NCBI RefSeq assembly: GCF_003205195.1
Contig: NZ_QJRY01000003.1
Location: 186,001 to 250,000 of the forward strand
Origin: Peteryoungia wuzhouensis
GTDB lineage: Bacteria > Pseudomonadota > Alphaproteobacteria > Rhizobiales > Rhizobiaceae
Length of the DNA stretch: 64,000 bases
Reading direction: 5' to 3'
Numbering within the stretch: the first letter of the stretch is position 1; each line of letters opens with the position of its first letter. A program made the translations under genes and the position numbers. Positions 1 through 9,360 of the stretch are shown in pieces. Below the pieces are notes generated by a model. The model was given only the letters and a program-made list of their open reading frames with translations, did not search any database and was not told where the DNA came from.

Positions 1-1022
1 GGCGCGACGGCGAGTTCATCGGCCGGCATGTCGAGCGCCATGCGCTCCAGCCCCGCCCAGGCGATCATCACGGCATTGTCGGTGCACAGGTGATGTGGCG
101 GCGCGACGAAACGGAAACCATTGATCGCGCAGAGCTCATCCAGCGTCTGCCGAACCACCTTGTTGGCGGCCACCCCGCCGGCCACCACAAGGGCCGCCTG
201 ATCGACATCCGGAAATGTCTCGGTGAAGCGCTGCAGTCCGCGCCCGATGCGGTCCTTCAGTGTCCGGGCGATCGCATATTGGAAGGACGCACAGATATCC
301 GCGATGTCCTGATCCGTGACCGGGGCAATGCCTTCAGCCGCTTGCCGAACAGCGGTCTTCAACCCGGAAAAGGAAAAATCGAGCCGTGCCTCGCCGACCA
401 GTGGACGGGGAAAAGCGAAGCGCTTCGCATCGCCTGTGGCCGCTGCCCGCTCGACCGCCGGGCCACCGGGATAGGGCAGGCCCAGCAGCTTCGCGGTCTT
501 GTCGAAGGCCTCGCCCAGCGCATCGTCGATGGTCGTTCCCCAGCGCTCGTAGTCGCCGACGCCTTTCACCAGAACGAGCTGTGTATGTCCGCCCGAGACG
601 AGCAGCATCAGATAGGGAAAGGCGACGCCGTCGGTCAGCCGGGCGGTGAGAGCGTGACCTTCGAGATGGTTGATCGCATAGAGCGGCTTAATGGCTGCCA
701 TGGCCAGCGCCTTGCCCGTCATCAACCCGACCAGCAATCCGCCGATCAATCCCGGACCCGAAGTCGCTGCGATCGCATCAACCTCGGAAAGCGTGATGCC
801 GGCGCGCTGCAGCGCTTCCTCGATCAGCGTATCCAGCGCATCGACATGGGCGCGCGCGGCAATCTCCGGCACGACGCCGCCATAGGCGCTGTGCTCGTCC
901 AGCTGGCTCAGAACGACGTCGGCCTCGGTGACGGCAGACCCGTCTTCCATCCGCGTGACGACGGCTGCTGCCGTCTCGTCACAGCTGGTTTCGATGCCCA
1001 GAATGCGCAGTTTGGATGCCAT
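1..1022 (-). CDS. tsaD: tRNA N6-threonylcarbamoyladenosine transferase TsaD, 3' end outside window
   Basis: This enzyme transfers the threonylcarbamoyl group from threonylcarbamoyl-AMP to adenosine 37 of ANN-decoding tRNAs, working in the cytoplasm with TsaB and TsaE. About 340 residues are visible. The N-terminal block GIETSCDET is at residues 8-16, the metal-binding His pair lies in NHLEGH, and the nucleotide-binding SGGHT and the late [10 protein letters not shown] block (about residue 314) are present. Family members are about 345-365 residues, so only the last few to about 20 are missing beyond base 1. An in-frame ATG four codons upstream (ending at 1034) is an alternative start. The gene is divergent from hemC across about 70 bp, so the two promoters must share that gap. 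Confidence 0.95.
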   Translation of the reverse strand, partial: MASKLRILGIETSCDETAAAVVTRMEDGSAVTEADVVLSQLDEHSAYGGVVPEIAARAHVDALDTLIEEALQRAGITLSEVDAIAATSGPGLIGGLLVGLMTGKALAMAAIKPLYAINHLEGHALTARLTDGVAFPYLMLLVSGGHTQLVLVKGVGDYERWGTTIDDALGEAFDKTAKLLGLPYPGGPAVERAAATGDAKRFAFPRPLVGEARLDFSFSGLKTAVRQAAEGIAPVTDQDIADICASFQYAIARTLKDRIGRGLQRFTETFPDVDQAALVVAGGVAANKVVRQTLDELCAINGFRFVAPPHHLCTDNAVMIAWAGLERMALDMPADELAVA

Positions 1023-1094
1023 GGAGCCTGTCATTGATTGCGGTTGCGGAGAAACCGGTCTACGAAACCTGTCGGTAACAACGGACAAGTTCGG

Positions 1095-2024
1095 ATGCAA
1101 ACAAAACCTTTCCGTATCGGCACGCGCGGCAGCCCGCTGGCGCTCGCCCAGGCTTCTGAGACACGCGCGCGCCTGATGGTGGCCCATGGCCTTCCCGAGG
1201 AAATGTTCGAGATCGTCGTCCTCTCGACCAAGGGCGACCGGATCACCGACCGTGCCCTCTCCGAGATCGGCGGCAAGGGCCTTTTCACTGAGGAACTTGA
1301 GGAACAGCTCATCTCCGGCGACCTTGATTTCGCCGTGCATTCCTCCAAGGACATGCCGACTAAACTGCCGGATGGGCTTTTCCTGTCGGCCTTCCTGCCG
1401 CGCGAGGATGTGCGCGACGCCGTGGTCGGACGGACCGCGCCGACGCTGAAGGAACTCCCGCATGGTGCAACCGTCGGCTCGTCGTCGCTCCGCCGGCAGG
1501 CGCTTATTCGACGCATCCGTCCGGATATCAACGTCATCACCTTCCGCGGCCTTGTCGACACGCGACTGCGCAAGCTTGCCGATGGCGAGGTGGATGCAAC
1601 GCTGCTCGCCTTTGCCGGACTGAAGCGGCTCGGAAAACCTGATATCCCGACCGAACTGCTCGATCCCAGCGCCTTCCCTCCGGCACCCGCGCAGGGCGCA
1701 ATCTGCATCGAAAGCCGGATCGGAGATGCGAGGGTCAACGACCTGCTCGAAGCAATCAACCACCGGGAAACCTTCGACGCCGTCAGCTGCGAACGTGCCT
1801 TTCTGGGGGCGCTGGACGGCTCCTGTCGCACACCGATCGCCGGCCATGCGACCGTGGACGCCGATGCAATCCGCTTCGCAGGCATGATTCTCACGCCCGA
1901 TGGTAGCCGCTGGCACGATGTGGAAATCGAAGGAAGCCGGACGGATGCCGCCGTGCTCGGCGCGACGGCCGGCGGGACCGTCCGCAGCAAGGCTGGCACC
2001 GACTTCTTCGACAGCTGGGCCTGA
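1095..2024 (+). CDS. hemC: Hydroxymethylbilane synthase (porphobilinogen deaminase)
   Basis: HemC polymerises four porphobilinogens into hydroxymethylbilane in tetrapyrrole (haem, cobalamin) synthesis. The protein begins [19 protein letters not shown], and [12 protein letters not shown] is the family's N-terminal signature. The dipyrromethane cofactor cysteine is Cys244 in GSCRTP, and the substrate-binding arginines occur in SSLRRQ and [11 protein letters not shown]. The start at 1095 gives 309 residues, the usual length; an in-frame start at 1038 would add 19 residues before the signature and is less likely. hemD starts 3 bp after the stop, so the two are surely co-transcribed at the head of a haem operon. 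Confidence 0.97.
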   Translation: MQTKPFRIGTRGSPLALAQASETRARLMVAHGLPEEMFEIVVLSTKGDRITDRALSEIGGKGLFTEELEEQLISGDLDFAVHSSKDMPTKLPDGLFLSAFLPREDVRDAVVGRTAPTLKELPHGATVGSSSLRRQALIRRIRPDINVITFRGLVDTRLRKLADGEVDATLLAFAGLKRLGKPDIPTELLDPSAFPPAPAQGAICIESRIGDARVNDLLEAINHRETFDAVSCERAFLGALDGSCRTPIAGHATVDADAIRFAGMILTPDGSRWHDVEIEGSRTDAAVLGATAGGTVRSKAGTDFFDSWA

Positions 2025-2027
2025 GCG

Positions 2028-2750
2028 ATGCGCGTTCTGGTGACGCGCCCCATGCCTGCGGCCGAACGCACCGCCGCAGAACTGAGGAAACGCGGCCATC
2101 AGCCGGTGCTGCTACCGCTGATGCGGGCAGAACATCGACTCGACGGTCTGCGGCAAGGGCCGCCACCTCAGACAGCCGCCTTGGCCGTGACAAGCGCCGA
2201 GGCCATCCGAGCGCTGACCGGGCTGTCCGAGGACGAGAGGTCCCGTTATCTTCATCTGCCACTCTTTGCTGTTGGCGAGGCGACCGCCACCGCCGCCCGG
2301 GATCTCGGCTTCATCAAAGTTGAAACGGGCAGTGGCGACGGCGAAGCCCTGGCCCGCCGCCTTCTGGCAGCCGTTTCTGGCGACACGGCACATCCAATTC
2401 TCTACCTCGCAGGCACCCCCCGTTCGCCTGAGTTCGAGCAGAACCTGGAAAATGCGTCGCGCGGCATTGAGATTGTCGAATGTTATCGAATGGTTCCTGA
2501 GCGATGGAAGACAGGCCACATAGAGGAGGTCCTGACACCCCGGCCGGATTGCATCCTTCTCTATTCTTCGGAGACCGCACGGCAATTTGTCGCACTGATC
2601 GAATCGCTCCCGACCTCTCCAGGCGCGATAAAAAACATCCGCTTCCTCTGCCTTAGCCACAAGATTGCCTCTGCCCTGCCGAAAGATTTTCGCGCTTATG
2701 CAGTGTGGCCGATGGAACCTCGAGAGGACTTACTTCTTGATCTGCTCTAG
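2028..2750 (+). CDS. hemD: Uroporphyrinogen-III synthase
   Basis: HemD cyclises hydroxymethylbilane with inversion of ring D to give uroporphyrinogen III. It is 240 residues long, within the normal range of this poorly conserved family. It opens with [19 protein letters not shown], a typical HemD start, and contains [10 protein letters not shown] and [12 protein letters not shown], which match the two alternating lobes in which residues contacting the substrate lie. Identification rests partly on position: it begins 3 bp after hemC and is followed by mic60 and hemY, the order usual in alphaproteobacteria. The 90 bp after its stop, before mic60, contain no obvious terminator. Confidence 0.93.
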   Translation: MRVLVTRPMPAAERTAAELRKRGHQPVLLPLMRAEHRLDGLRQGPPPQTAALAVTSAEAIRALTGLSEDERSRYLHLPLFAVGEATATAARDLGFIKVETGSGDGEALARRLLAAVSGDTAHPILYLAGTPRSPEFEQNLENASRGIEIVECYRMVPERWKTGHIEEVLTPRPDCILLYSSETARQFVALIESLPTSPGAIKNIRFLCLSHKIASALPKDFRAYAVWPMEPREDLLLDLL

Positions 2751-2840
2751 AGCGGGGAACAAGGAAATGGTTCTGCACCCTTCCCATCACCGCACGGACT
2801 GACTACGTTTAAACCCATCTAGGGAAATGAAGAGGTTGCC

Positions 2841-4097
2841 ATGGTTTCCGGAAAGCCACCCCGTCGATCGAAGTCCCCGGACGATCCGGTCACGATCGAA
2901 CTGACGGCCGAGGAAACGGCACGGACAACCGAGACGGAAGCCGCTGTCGGCGTCGGAACGGACGAGACTGCTGCTCAGGCCGAAGGCGCTGTCGATCCCG
3001 ATCCCCTAACGGATAGCTCGGTCGAGCCCACACCGGTTGACGTGCCGCCCGCCGAACCGGAAGCGCAGACCATCGTCCCCGAGAGCGGCACCGCAACCGA
3101 GCCTTCATCGGCTCGAGAACCCTCAGCATCCAACACGCCCTCGACAGTCTCACCGTCGACTTCCGCCTTGATCGCCTCGGGCATCTTCGGCGGCCTGGTC
3201 GCCCTGGCTCTCGCCGGCAGCATGCAATATGCCGGCGTCATTCCCGGCATTGGCCCGCAACAACAGGCGACCGCGCCCACGATCGACAATGCAGAACTGG
3301 AAACCCTGAAGGCAGACATTGCCCGACTGACGTCTGCTCCCGCAGCGCAGGCGACGGATCCGGCCCTGGTCGAGCGGATTGCCGCTTTGGAGGCGAGGAC
3401 GAACGACACTCAATCGGCCCCGAGCGTGGATCCGGCGGTCGTTGAGGAACTACGAACCCAACTTGCCGGTGCCGAGCAGTCGATCACCGCATTGCGCGAC
3501 CAGATCGCCAGCAATGCGCAGGCTCTGAACGAGAGCCAGACGCGCCTGACCGAGGCCGAGCGCAAGATCGAAGAGCCGCGCAGCGACGTCGAGATGGCCC
3601 GTGCGATTGCGCTGGCTGGCCTGAAGACCGCAATCGATCGCGGTGGCCCTTTCCTCTCCGAGCTTGACGCGCTGAAAAGCGTCTCTCCCGAAGATCCTGC
3701 CATCGCGCCTCTCTCCCGCATGGCCTCCGCCGGCCTGCCGTCCCGCTCGGACCTGTCGCGCGATTTCAGCCAGATCTCCAACGACATCCTGACGGCCATT
3801 CACCAGCCCGAAGCAGGAGAAGGCTGGACGGGCCGGCTGATTGCCAGCGCAAAGTCTCTGGTGAAGGTGCGGCCCGTTGGCAATGTCGAAGGTGAGACGC
3901 CCGAAGCCATCGTCGCCCGCGTTGAAAACAAGCTGCAGAACGGCGACCTGAAGGGGGCCTCCCTCGAATGGGAAACCCTGCCGGAAGCCGGCAAGACGGC
4001 ATCGACCGAGTTTGCCCAGTCACTGAAGAACCGCATCGAGGCGGAAGAGCTGGTCGCGGGCGCCCTGTCCAAGACCGTCGCCGGAAATGGGGGCTGA
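2841..4097 (+). CDS. Alphaproteobacterial Mic60 (mitofilin) homologue, inner-membrane protein
   Basis: This 418-residue protein fits the bacterial counterpart of mitochondrial Mic60, the crista-junction protein; the alphaproteobacterial version shapes intracytoplasmic or inner-membrane invaginations and contacts the outer membrane. Residues 1-105 are acidic and rich in Pro, Glu and Thr. One hydrophobic helix lies at about 107-135 (SALIASGIFGGLVALALAG). Residues 150-255 are predicted coiled coil. A conserved C-terminal mitofilin block covers about 335-415 (WTGRLIASAKSLVKVRPVG, ENKLQNGDLKGA). An AAGAGG motif precedes the ATG. Its stop lies just before the hemY start. Placement between hemD and hemY is the known genomic context of bacterial mic60. 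Family identity is my reading of architecture plus context, not a search. Confidence 0.85.
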   Translation: MVSGKPPRRSKSPDDPVTIELTAEETARTTETEAAVGVGTDETAAQAEGAVDPDPLTDSSVEPTPVDVPPAEPEAQTIVPESGTATEPSSAREPSASNTPSTVSPSTSALIASGIFGGLVALALAGSMQYAGVIPGIGPQQQATAPTIDNAELETLKADIARLTSAPAAQATDPALVERIAALEARTNDTQSAPSVDPAVVEELRTQLAGAEQSITALRDQIASNAQALNESQTRLTEAERKIEEPRSDVEMARAIALAGLKTAIDRGGPFLSELDALKSVSPEDPAIAPLSRMASAGLPSRSDLSRDFSQISNDILTAIHQPEAGEGWTGRLIASAKSLVKVRPVGNVEGETPEAIVARVENKLQNGDLKGASLEWETLPEAGKTASTEFAQSLKNRIEAEELVAGALSKTVAGNGG

Positions 4098-4101
4098 TGG
4101 C

Positions 4102-5727
4102 ATGACGACGATCTTCAAGGTTCTGTTCTTCCTCGCTCTGATTCTCGCTGCAGGCTTCGGCTTTTCCTGGATTGCGGACCGGCCGGGCGACATCTCGCTC
4201 GTCTGGCAGGGTCAGAGCTACCAGACGACCCTGCTCGTTGCCGTGACAGCCCTGGTTGCGCTCGTCGCACTTGTCATGGCCTTGTGGTGGGTGATCCGGA
4301 CACTGTGGACCTCGCCGCATTCGGTGCGCCGTTTCTTCCGCGCTCGCAAGCGTGACCGTGGCTATCAGGCCCTGTCGACCGGATTGATCGCAGCAGGTGC
4401 CGGCAACGCGCTGCTGGCTCGCAAGATGAGCGCCCGCGCCCGTGGCTTGATCCGTGCCGATCAGGAGCCGCTGATCCGCGTGCTCGACGCCCAGACCGCA
4501 CTGATCGAAGGGCGTCACGACGAAGCGCGCCGGCTCTATCAGGAAATGTCAGAAGACCCCGAAACCCGCGAACTGGGCTTGCGCGGCCTGTTTGTCGAGG
4601 CGAACCGTCTGGGCGCACATGAAGCCGCCCGACAATATGCCGAGACAGCCGCCGAACACGCGCCCTATCTTCCGTGGGCTGCCAAGGCGACACTCGAATA
4701 TCGCTGCCGCGCCGGCCATTGGGACGACGCGATCCGCCTGCTCGACCAGCAGCGCATCGCCAATGTTCTCGACCGCCATGAGGCCGACCGCCTGAAGGCC
4801 GTGCTGTTGACGGCACGCGCCCAGGACCAGCTGGAGGCCGAACCGGCGGCTGCCCGCGATAGCGCGCTGAAGGCTCTTAAGCTGGCTAAGGATCTGGTTC
4901 CTGCGGCCATCGTGGCTGCCAAAGCCTATGTCCGCGAAGACAATTTACGCAAGGCGGCAAGCACGCTGGAGCAAGTCTGGAAGATCGAGCCCCATCCGGA
5001 AATCGCGGCCGCCTATCTGCGAGCGAGAAGCGGCGACAGCGCCGCCGACCGTTTGAAGAAAGCGGAAAAGCTGGAAGCCCTGAAGCCGAACAACTACGAA
5101 TCCCTGCTTGCAGTCGCCGAAGCGGCCCTTGATGCGCAGGATTTCAAGCGTGCTCGGGCCAAGGCCGAAGCCGCCGCCCGCATGGGATCGCGCGAACGCG
5201 TCTATCTGCTGCTGGCTGACATTGAGGAAGCCGAGACGGGCGACCAGGGCCGCATCCGCCACTGGATGGGCCAGGCTTTGAAGGCGCCTCGGGACCCGGC
5301 ATGGGTGGCCGACGGCCATGTGTCTGAACGCTGGATGCCAATCTCGCCCGTCACGGGTCGCCTTGATGCCTTCGAATGGAAGATGCCCTTCGACCAGCTC
5401 GAAGGCCCGGTTGAAGAGGGTAGTCTGTCTCAGGGAGAGCAGGCGCTTGCTTCGCTGCCACCCATCAGCGACAAGGCAATAGCAGAATCGGACCCCATAG
5501 AAGTAATCGAGCCGGACGTTGTTGTGGTCGACCGGGCGAAGTCGGCCCCCAAACCGAATGCCGATGTCCAGAGCAGCAAACCCAGAGCGGCTGCCGAGAC
5601 GGCAGCCGCAGCATCGGTTGAGGCCAAGAGCCAGGAGCCCTTCTTCGGCAGACCGCCGGATGACCCTGGCGTCAAGGACCCGTCGCTCGCCACTGCCGAA
5701 CCCAAGACCCGCCTCAAGCTGTTCTGA
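4102..5727 (+). CDS. hemY: HemY-family TPR membrane protein
   Basis: HemY proteins of Gram-negative bacteria are inner-membrane TPR proteins encoded in haem operons; a role in late haem synthesis or in organising the enzymes is suspected but not settled. They are distinct from the Bacillus HemY oxidase. The N-terminus has two membrane helices (about residues 3-25 and 40-62) enclosing the conserved segment WIADRPGDISLVWQG. TPR-like helical repeats fill about 100-400 (WAAKATLEYRCRAGHWDDA is one unit). The last 130 residues are low-complexity and rich in Ala, Pro and Glu. I start at 4102 (MTTIFKVLFF); a start at 4087 would add five residues and overlap mic60. The next gene follows after 10 bp. 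Confidence 0.92.
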   Translation: MTTIFKVLFFLALILAAGFGFSWIADRPGDISLVWQGQSYQTTLLVAVTALVALVALVMALWWVIRTLWTSPHSVRRFFRARKRDRGYQALSTGLIAAGAGNALLARKMSARARGLIRADQEPLIRVLDAQTALIEGRHDEARRLYQEMSEDPETRELGLRGLFVEANRLGAHEAARQYAETAAEHAPYLPWAAKATLEYRCRAGHWDDAIRLLDQQRIANVLDRHEADRLKAVLLTARAQDQLEAEPAAARDSALKALKLAKDLVPAAIVAAKAYVREDNLRKAASTLEQVWKIEPHPEIAAAYLRARSGDSAADRLKKAEKLEALKPNNYESLLAVAEAALDAQDFKRARAKAEAAARMGSRERVYLLLADIEEAETGDQGRIRHWMGQALKAPRDPAWVADGHVSERWMPISPVTGRLDAFEWKMPFDQLEGPVEEGSLSQGEQALASLPPISDKAIAESDPIEVIEPDVVVVDRAKSAPKPNADVQSSKPRAAAETAAAASVEAKSQEPFFGRPPDDPGVKDPSLATAEPKTRLKLF

Positions 5728-5737
5728 CAGGAACCCG

Positions 5738-6220
5738 ATGCTGCTCGATCGCCTCCAGACCTTCTTCCAGTCCGTCATGCAGGATCATCCGAAGGCAATC
5801 TTTGCTCATGATGACCCGCGCGTGGCCATGGCAGCACTCTGTTTCCAGGTGATGGAGTCCGATGGTGTCGTGCAGGATGTCGAGCGCGACAAGCTGCGTG
5901 CGATTCTCAAGGAGCAGTACGGCCTGGAGGGTGATCAGCTCGACGCGGTTCTAGCCGCGGGCCAACAAGCAGAAAACGAAGCGGTGGACTATTACCGCTT
6001 CACCAATGATCTGAAACGCCATCTGGACGAAACGGAGCGGCAGCAACTGGTCGGCATTCTCTGGGACATCGTCTATGCCGACGGGAAACGCAGCGAGATG
6101 GAAGATCACGCGATCTGGCGCGTCGCCGATCTCCTGGGCGTTTCGGGTCGCGAGCGCATCACCCAACGGCAGGAGGCCGCCCAGAGGGCCGGCCTTGGAG
6201 CCACCGACGATGCCCTCTGA
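5738..6220 (+). CDS. TerB-like (tellurite resistance family) protein
   Basis: This 160-residue, wholly alpha-helical cytoplasmic protein looks like the TerB domain family (COG4103 type). It contains the characteristic acidic segments DGVVQDVERDKLRAIL and the mirrored VYADGKRSEMEDHAIWRVADLLG, which carry Asp/Glu residues that bind metal in characterised TerB domains. It begins MLLDRLQTFFQSVMQDHP, with the ATG at 5738, 10 bp after hemY. In rhizobia this gene regularly follows hemY; whether it has anything to do with haem or tellurite is unknown. Its last 11 bp overlap the start of the glutamine amidotransferase gene, suggesting translational coupling. Confidence 0.8.
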   Translation: MLLDRLQTFFQSVMQDHPKAIFAHDDPRVAMAALCFQVMESDGVVQDVERDKLRAILKEQYGLEGDQLDAVLAAGQQAENEAVDYYRFTNDLKRHLDETERQQLVGILWDIVYADGKRSEMEDHAIWRVADLLGVSGRERITQRQEAAQRAGLGATDDAL

Positions 6221-6944
6221 CCGACGAACCGGGACTAGCCCAATCAAGCAGCCAGTCCTGATCGTCCTGCATCAGGAGCGATCCAGCCCTGGACGCGTAG
6301 GGCAGATGCTGGAGGAAAAGGGTTATCCGCTCGACATCCGGCGCCCCGTTCTTGGACAATCACTGCCGGACACCCTGGCCGGTCACGCCGGCGCCGTGAT
6401 CTTCGGCGGTCCGATGAGCGCCAATGATCCCGATGATTTCGTCAAGCAGGAGATCAGCTGGCTCGACGTGCCGCTCAAGGAAAACAAACCCTTCCTCGGC
6501 ATCTGCCTCGGCGCCCAGATGCTGGTGCGTCATCTCGGCGGTAAGGTCGAGGCGGATCGCGAAGAGCGCACCGAAATCGGCTGGTACCCGATCCGACCCA
6601 CGGAGCATGGCCGCCTTCTGATGCCATGGCCGAAAATGGTCTACCACTTCCACCGGGAGGGTTTCTCGCTTCCCCATGGCGCCAAGCTGCTGGCGACCGG
6701 TGACATCTATCCCAACCAGGCCTTCCGCTATGGGGAAAATGCCTGGGCTGTGCAATTTCACGCGGAGCTGACGCGCGCCATGATGCATCGCTGGGTCGTG
6801 CATGGGGCGCACCGTTTCGTGCTGCCGAATGCGCAGCAAGGCCGCGAGCATATTGAAGGCCGGATGATCTTCGACGCGCCACTCAAGGCTTGGCTATCCG
6901 ATTTTCTCGATCTGATTTTCGAGGCGCCTCAGCGCGCCTCGTGA
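6210..6944 (+). CDS. Class I glutamine amidotransferase-like protein
   Basis: The protein (244 residues) is a stand-alone class I glutamine amidotransferase domain related to the N-terminal half of GMP synthase. The catalytic triad is readable: Cys99 in FLGICLGAQM, then His and Glu in VQFHAELT near residue 180. An oxyanion-type GGPMSAND precedes the Cys. It lacks any partner synthetase domain, so the ammonia acceptor (if it is an active glutaminase) is unknown. The ATG at 6210 lies inside the 3' end of the TerB-like gene. Its 3' end overlaps the convergent MFS gene by 16 bp, leaving no room for a separate terminator. Confidence 0.87.
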   Translation: MPSDRRTGTSPIKQPVLIVLHQERSSPGRVGQMLEEKGYPLDIRRPVLGQSLPDTLAGHAGAVIFGGPMSANDPDDFVKQEISWLDVPLKENKPFLGICLGAQMLVRHLGGKVEADREERTEIGWYPIRPTEHGRLLMPWPKMVYHFHREGFSLPHGAKLLATGDIYPNQAFRYGENAWAVQFHAELTRAMMHRWVVHGAHRFVLPNAQQGREHIEGRMIFDAPLKAWLSDFLDLIFEAPQRAS

Positions 6945-8176
6945 CGTTCCGGCGCCTCAAGACCGTCGATCTTGCGCAATTGCGGGAAGCCCAAAGCCCA
7001 TATCACGGCAACCGCCAGCGTTCCGAAGCCACCGATAACGACGGCTGGAACCGGACCGATGAAATGCGCCATGGTGCCCGCACGGAATTCACCAAGTTCG
7101 TTGGACGCCCCGACAAAGACCATGTTGACGGCATTCACACGTCCACGCACTTCGTCCGGCGTCCAGAGCGCAATCAGTGTCTCGCGCACATAGACCGAGG
7201 CCATGTCGGCCGCCCCCATCAACATCAGCGCCAGGATCGAAACCCATGCGGTTTCGGAAAGACCGAACAGCACCGTACCGACACCAAAGAGGGCGACGCC
7301 AACAAACATGAAGGTTCCGGCATTGTGGCGAATCGGGAAACTGGCGAGCGCAATGGCGACCGCGATGGCGCCAACACCGGGTGCGGCCCTCAGGAGGCCG
7401 AGGCCCCAGGGCCCAAGTGTCAGGATGTCGCGCGCAAAGACCGGCATCAACGCAATCGCGCCACCGAGAAGGACGGCAAAAAGATCGAGCGAAATCGCGC
7501 CGAGCACGACCTTTTCGCCGAAGATAAAGCGGAAGCCCGCAAGCAGGCTGTCACGCGTCACCGCCTTGTTGGAAACGCGCTGCGGCGGGCGCGGAATGGT
7601 GAAAACGAGAATAGCCGCTGCAACGAAGAACAGGAAGCAGACGGAATAGGCAATCGTCGGGCTTGCACCGTACAACAGGCCGCCCGCGACCGGGCCGACG
7701 ATCGACGCCGTTTGCCACGAGGACGAGTTCCACGCCACCGCATTCGACAGATCCTTCGGCGGCACCAGATTGGGGCTGAGCGACTGGACGGCGGGCGCGG
7801 CAAAGGCGCGTTCGATACCGAAGACGACAAGAATGGCAAAGACGATCGTCGGCTCGAAGGCATCCGCGATCGTCAGGGCCAGCAGGGCACCGCCGCATAT
7901 CGCGCTGAGCACCATGCAAGCGGCCACGATGGCGCGGCGGTTGTAGCGGTCGGCGACGGAGCCCGTCACCAGGATCAGAAGCAGCGACGGCAGAAATTGC
8001 ACCAGCCCGATCAGACCGAGATAGAAGGCACTCCCCGTCTTGTCATACATCTGCCAGCCGACCGAGACGCTGAGGATCTGGGTCGCGAAGGCGCCGAGGA
8101 AGCGGGCAAAGAAGAAGCGGGCGTAAGAAGAGTGCCGGAACGCCGCGAAACGGTCGTCGGCCGAGGACGGGTGCAT
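6929..8176 (-). CDS. MFS transporter, EntS-like (MFS_3) family
   Basis: A 415-residue major facilitator with 12 predicted membrane helices. The N-terminus (FRHSSYARFFFARFLGAFATQILSV) and the loop 2-3 motif VTGSVADRYNRR are typical of the enterobactin-exporter-like MFS_3 group; many rhizobial members are annotated only as MFS transporters. The substrate cannot be told from sequence, and export of a small molecule is the usual assumption. It is transcribed towards the amidotransferase gene and overlaps it by 16 bp at the 3' end. The 130-bp gap on its 5' side is shared with the divergent yggT gene. Confidence 0.88.
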   Translation of the reverse strand: MHPSSADDRFAAFRHSSYARFFFARFLGAFATQILSVSVGWQMYDKTGSAFYLGLIGLVQFLPSLLLILVTGSVADRYNRRAIVAACMVLSAICGGALLALTIADAFEPTIVFAILVVFGIERAFAAPAVQSLSPNLVPPKDLSNAVAWNSSSWQTASIVGPVAGGLLYGASPTIAYSVCFLFFVAAAILVFTIPRPPQRVSNKAVTRDSLLAGFRFIFGEKVVLGAISLDLFAVLLGGAIALMPVFARDILTLGPWGLGLLRAAPGVGAIAVAIALASFPIRHNAGTFMFVGVALFGVGTVLFGLSETAWVSILALMLMGAADMASVYVRETLIALWTPDEVRGRVNAVNMVFVGASNELGEFRAGTMAHFIGPVPAVVIGGFGTLAVAVIWALGFPQLRKIDGLEAPERHEAR

Positions 8177-8306
8177 GGTTTGAGAAACCTTGAGCTGCGG
8201 GCGAATGCCCCTGCGTTAAACATGATTCGGATTGCGTGGGCCCCATCCACTTGTCCGTTAAGTCGCCAATGTCTACATCTCTGTCAACCAAGAAATGGAG
8301 ACTTGA

Positions 8307-8597
8307 ATGGTTGCCCTCTTTCAGACGATCGACCTCGCCCTGAGCATCTTTACCTGGATACTGATCGGGAGCGCGATCTTCTCGTGGCTATACGCGTTCA
8401 ACGTGATCAATTCGAGCAATCGCTTTGTCGCGTCGCTCGGTCAGTTCTTTTACAACGTCACTGAGCCCGTTCTGCGCCCGATCCGCCGCGTCCTGCCCGA
8501 TCTCGGCGGCATCGACATTTCGCCGATCATCGTCCTTCTCATCATCTTCTTCCTGCGGTCCTTCCTGTGGAACAGCATTTTCCCGCTGGTTGCCTGA
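8307..8597 (+). CDS. YggT family integral membrane protein
   Basis: A 96-residue protein with two hydrophobic segments (about residues 5-30 and 68-95) and the family motif [25 protein letters not shown] between them, typical of single-repeat YggT proteins. Members have been tied to membrane homeostasis, osmotic tolerance and cell division in different bacteria; a specific function here is not evident. A GGAG element precedes the ATG at 8307. The gene stands alone, divergent from the MFS gene and convergent with ppa, with a hairpin terminator between. Confidence 0.9.
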   Translation: MVALFQTIDLALSIFTWILIGSAIFSWLYAFNVINSSNRFVASLGQFFYNVTEPVLRPIRRVLPDLGGIDISPIIVLLIIFFLRSFLWNSIFPLVA

Positions 8598-8629
8598 TCT
8601 CGGAACGATGATCTGACCCAATACAAAAA

Positions 8630-8661
8630 ATCCTCCGGATCGAACCGACCCGGAGGGTTTC
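8630..8661 (-). terminator. Rho-independent terminator of ppa (probably bidirectional)
   Basis: A perfect 7-bp stem CCTCCGG/CCGGAGG (8632-8638 with 8650-8656) is followed on the minus strand by six T residues. It sits between the convergent yggT and ppa genes, and is best placed to stop ppa transcripts; the T run on the plus side is shorter. Confidence 0.85.
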
Positions 8662-8700
8662 AAACGTCAGACGGCCGTGAATTCAAGCGCCTGATGCGGC

Positions 8701-9234
8701 TTACTTCTCGTCTTTGGCGCGCTGGATCGATTCCAGGATGATCTTCTTGGCGGCGTCGACATCCATCCAGTCGCCGATCTTCACCCACTTGCCGGGCTCC
8801 AGATCCTTGTAATGCTCGAAGAAGTGCTGGATCTGCTTCAGCGTGATTTCCGGAAGATCAGTGTAGTTGGCGATCTTGTCGTAGCGGCGCGTCAGCTTCG
8901 GCACCGGAACGGCGAGGATCTTCTCATCCATGCCGCCATCGTCTTCCATCATCATCACGCCGATCGGGCGCACATTGATCACGCAGCCGGGCACCAGCGG
9001 ACGGGTGTTGCAGATCAGGACGTCCAGCGGATCGCCGTCCTTGCAGAGCGTGTGCGGCACGAAGCCGTAATTGCCCGGATAGGTCATCGGGGTGTAGAGG
9101 AAGCGGTCAACGACGAGCGTGCCGGCGTCCTTGTCCATTTCGTACTTGATCGGTTGGCCGCCAACCGGAACCTCAACGATGACGTTGATGTCTTCCGGCG
9201 GGTTCTTGCCAATGGCAATTGCATCGATACGCAT
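8701..9234 (-). CDS. ppa: Inorganic pyrophosphatase (family I)
   Basis: This cytoplasmic enzyme hydrolyses pyrophosphate to two phosphates, pulling biosynthetic reactions forward. It is 177 residues long, the usual size for bacterial family I hexameric enzymes. The Mg-binding signature DGDPLDVLI is present, as are [30 protein letters not shown] and the late [14 protein letters not shown]. Monocistronic by context: a terminator follows, and the upstream neighbour is divergent. Confidence 0.97.
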   Translation of the reverse strand: MRIDAIAIGKNPPEDINVIVEVPVGGQPIKYEMDKDAGTLVVDRFLYTPMTYPGNYGFVPHTLCKDGDPLDVLICNTRPLVPGCVINVRPIGVMMMEDDGGMDEKILAVPVPKLTRRYDKIANYTDLPEITLKQIQHFFEHYKDLEPGKWVKIGDWMDVDAAKKIILESIQRAKDEK

Positions 9235-9360
9235 GTCTGGACCCCGTAGAGTGTTGAATTCTCGCGCTACCTAATGCGAAATATGGCGCAATGCAACACG
9301 GCTTTGGGTGAAGCTTGGGTGACACAACGGCCGAAGGTGCCAAGGGAGGGGAAACGCATC

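Noticed and set aside
6890-8464. 524-codon open frame opposite the MFS gene
   Set aside because: It has extreme Arg/Asp/His composition and spans two real genes and their intergenic gap; the opposite frame encodes a clear 12-helix transporter.
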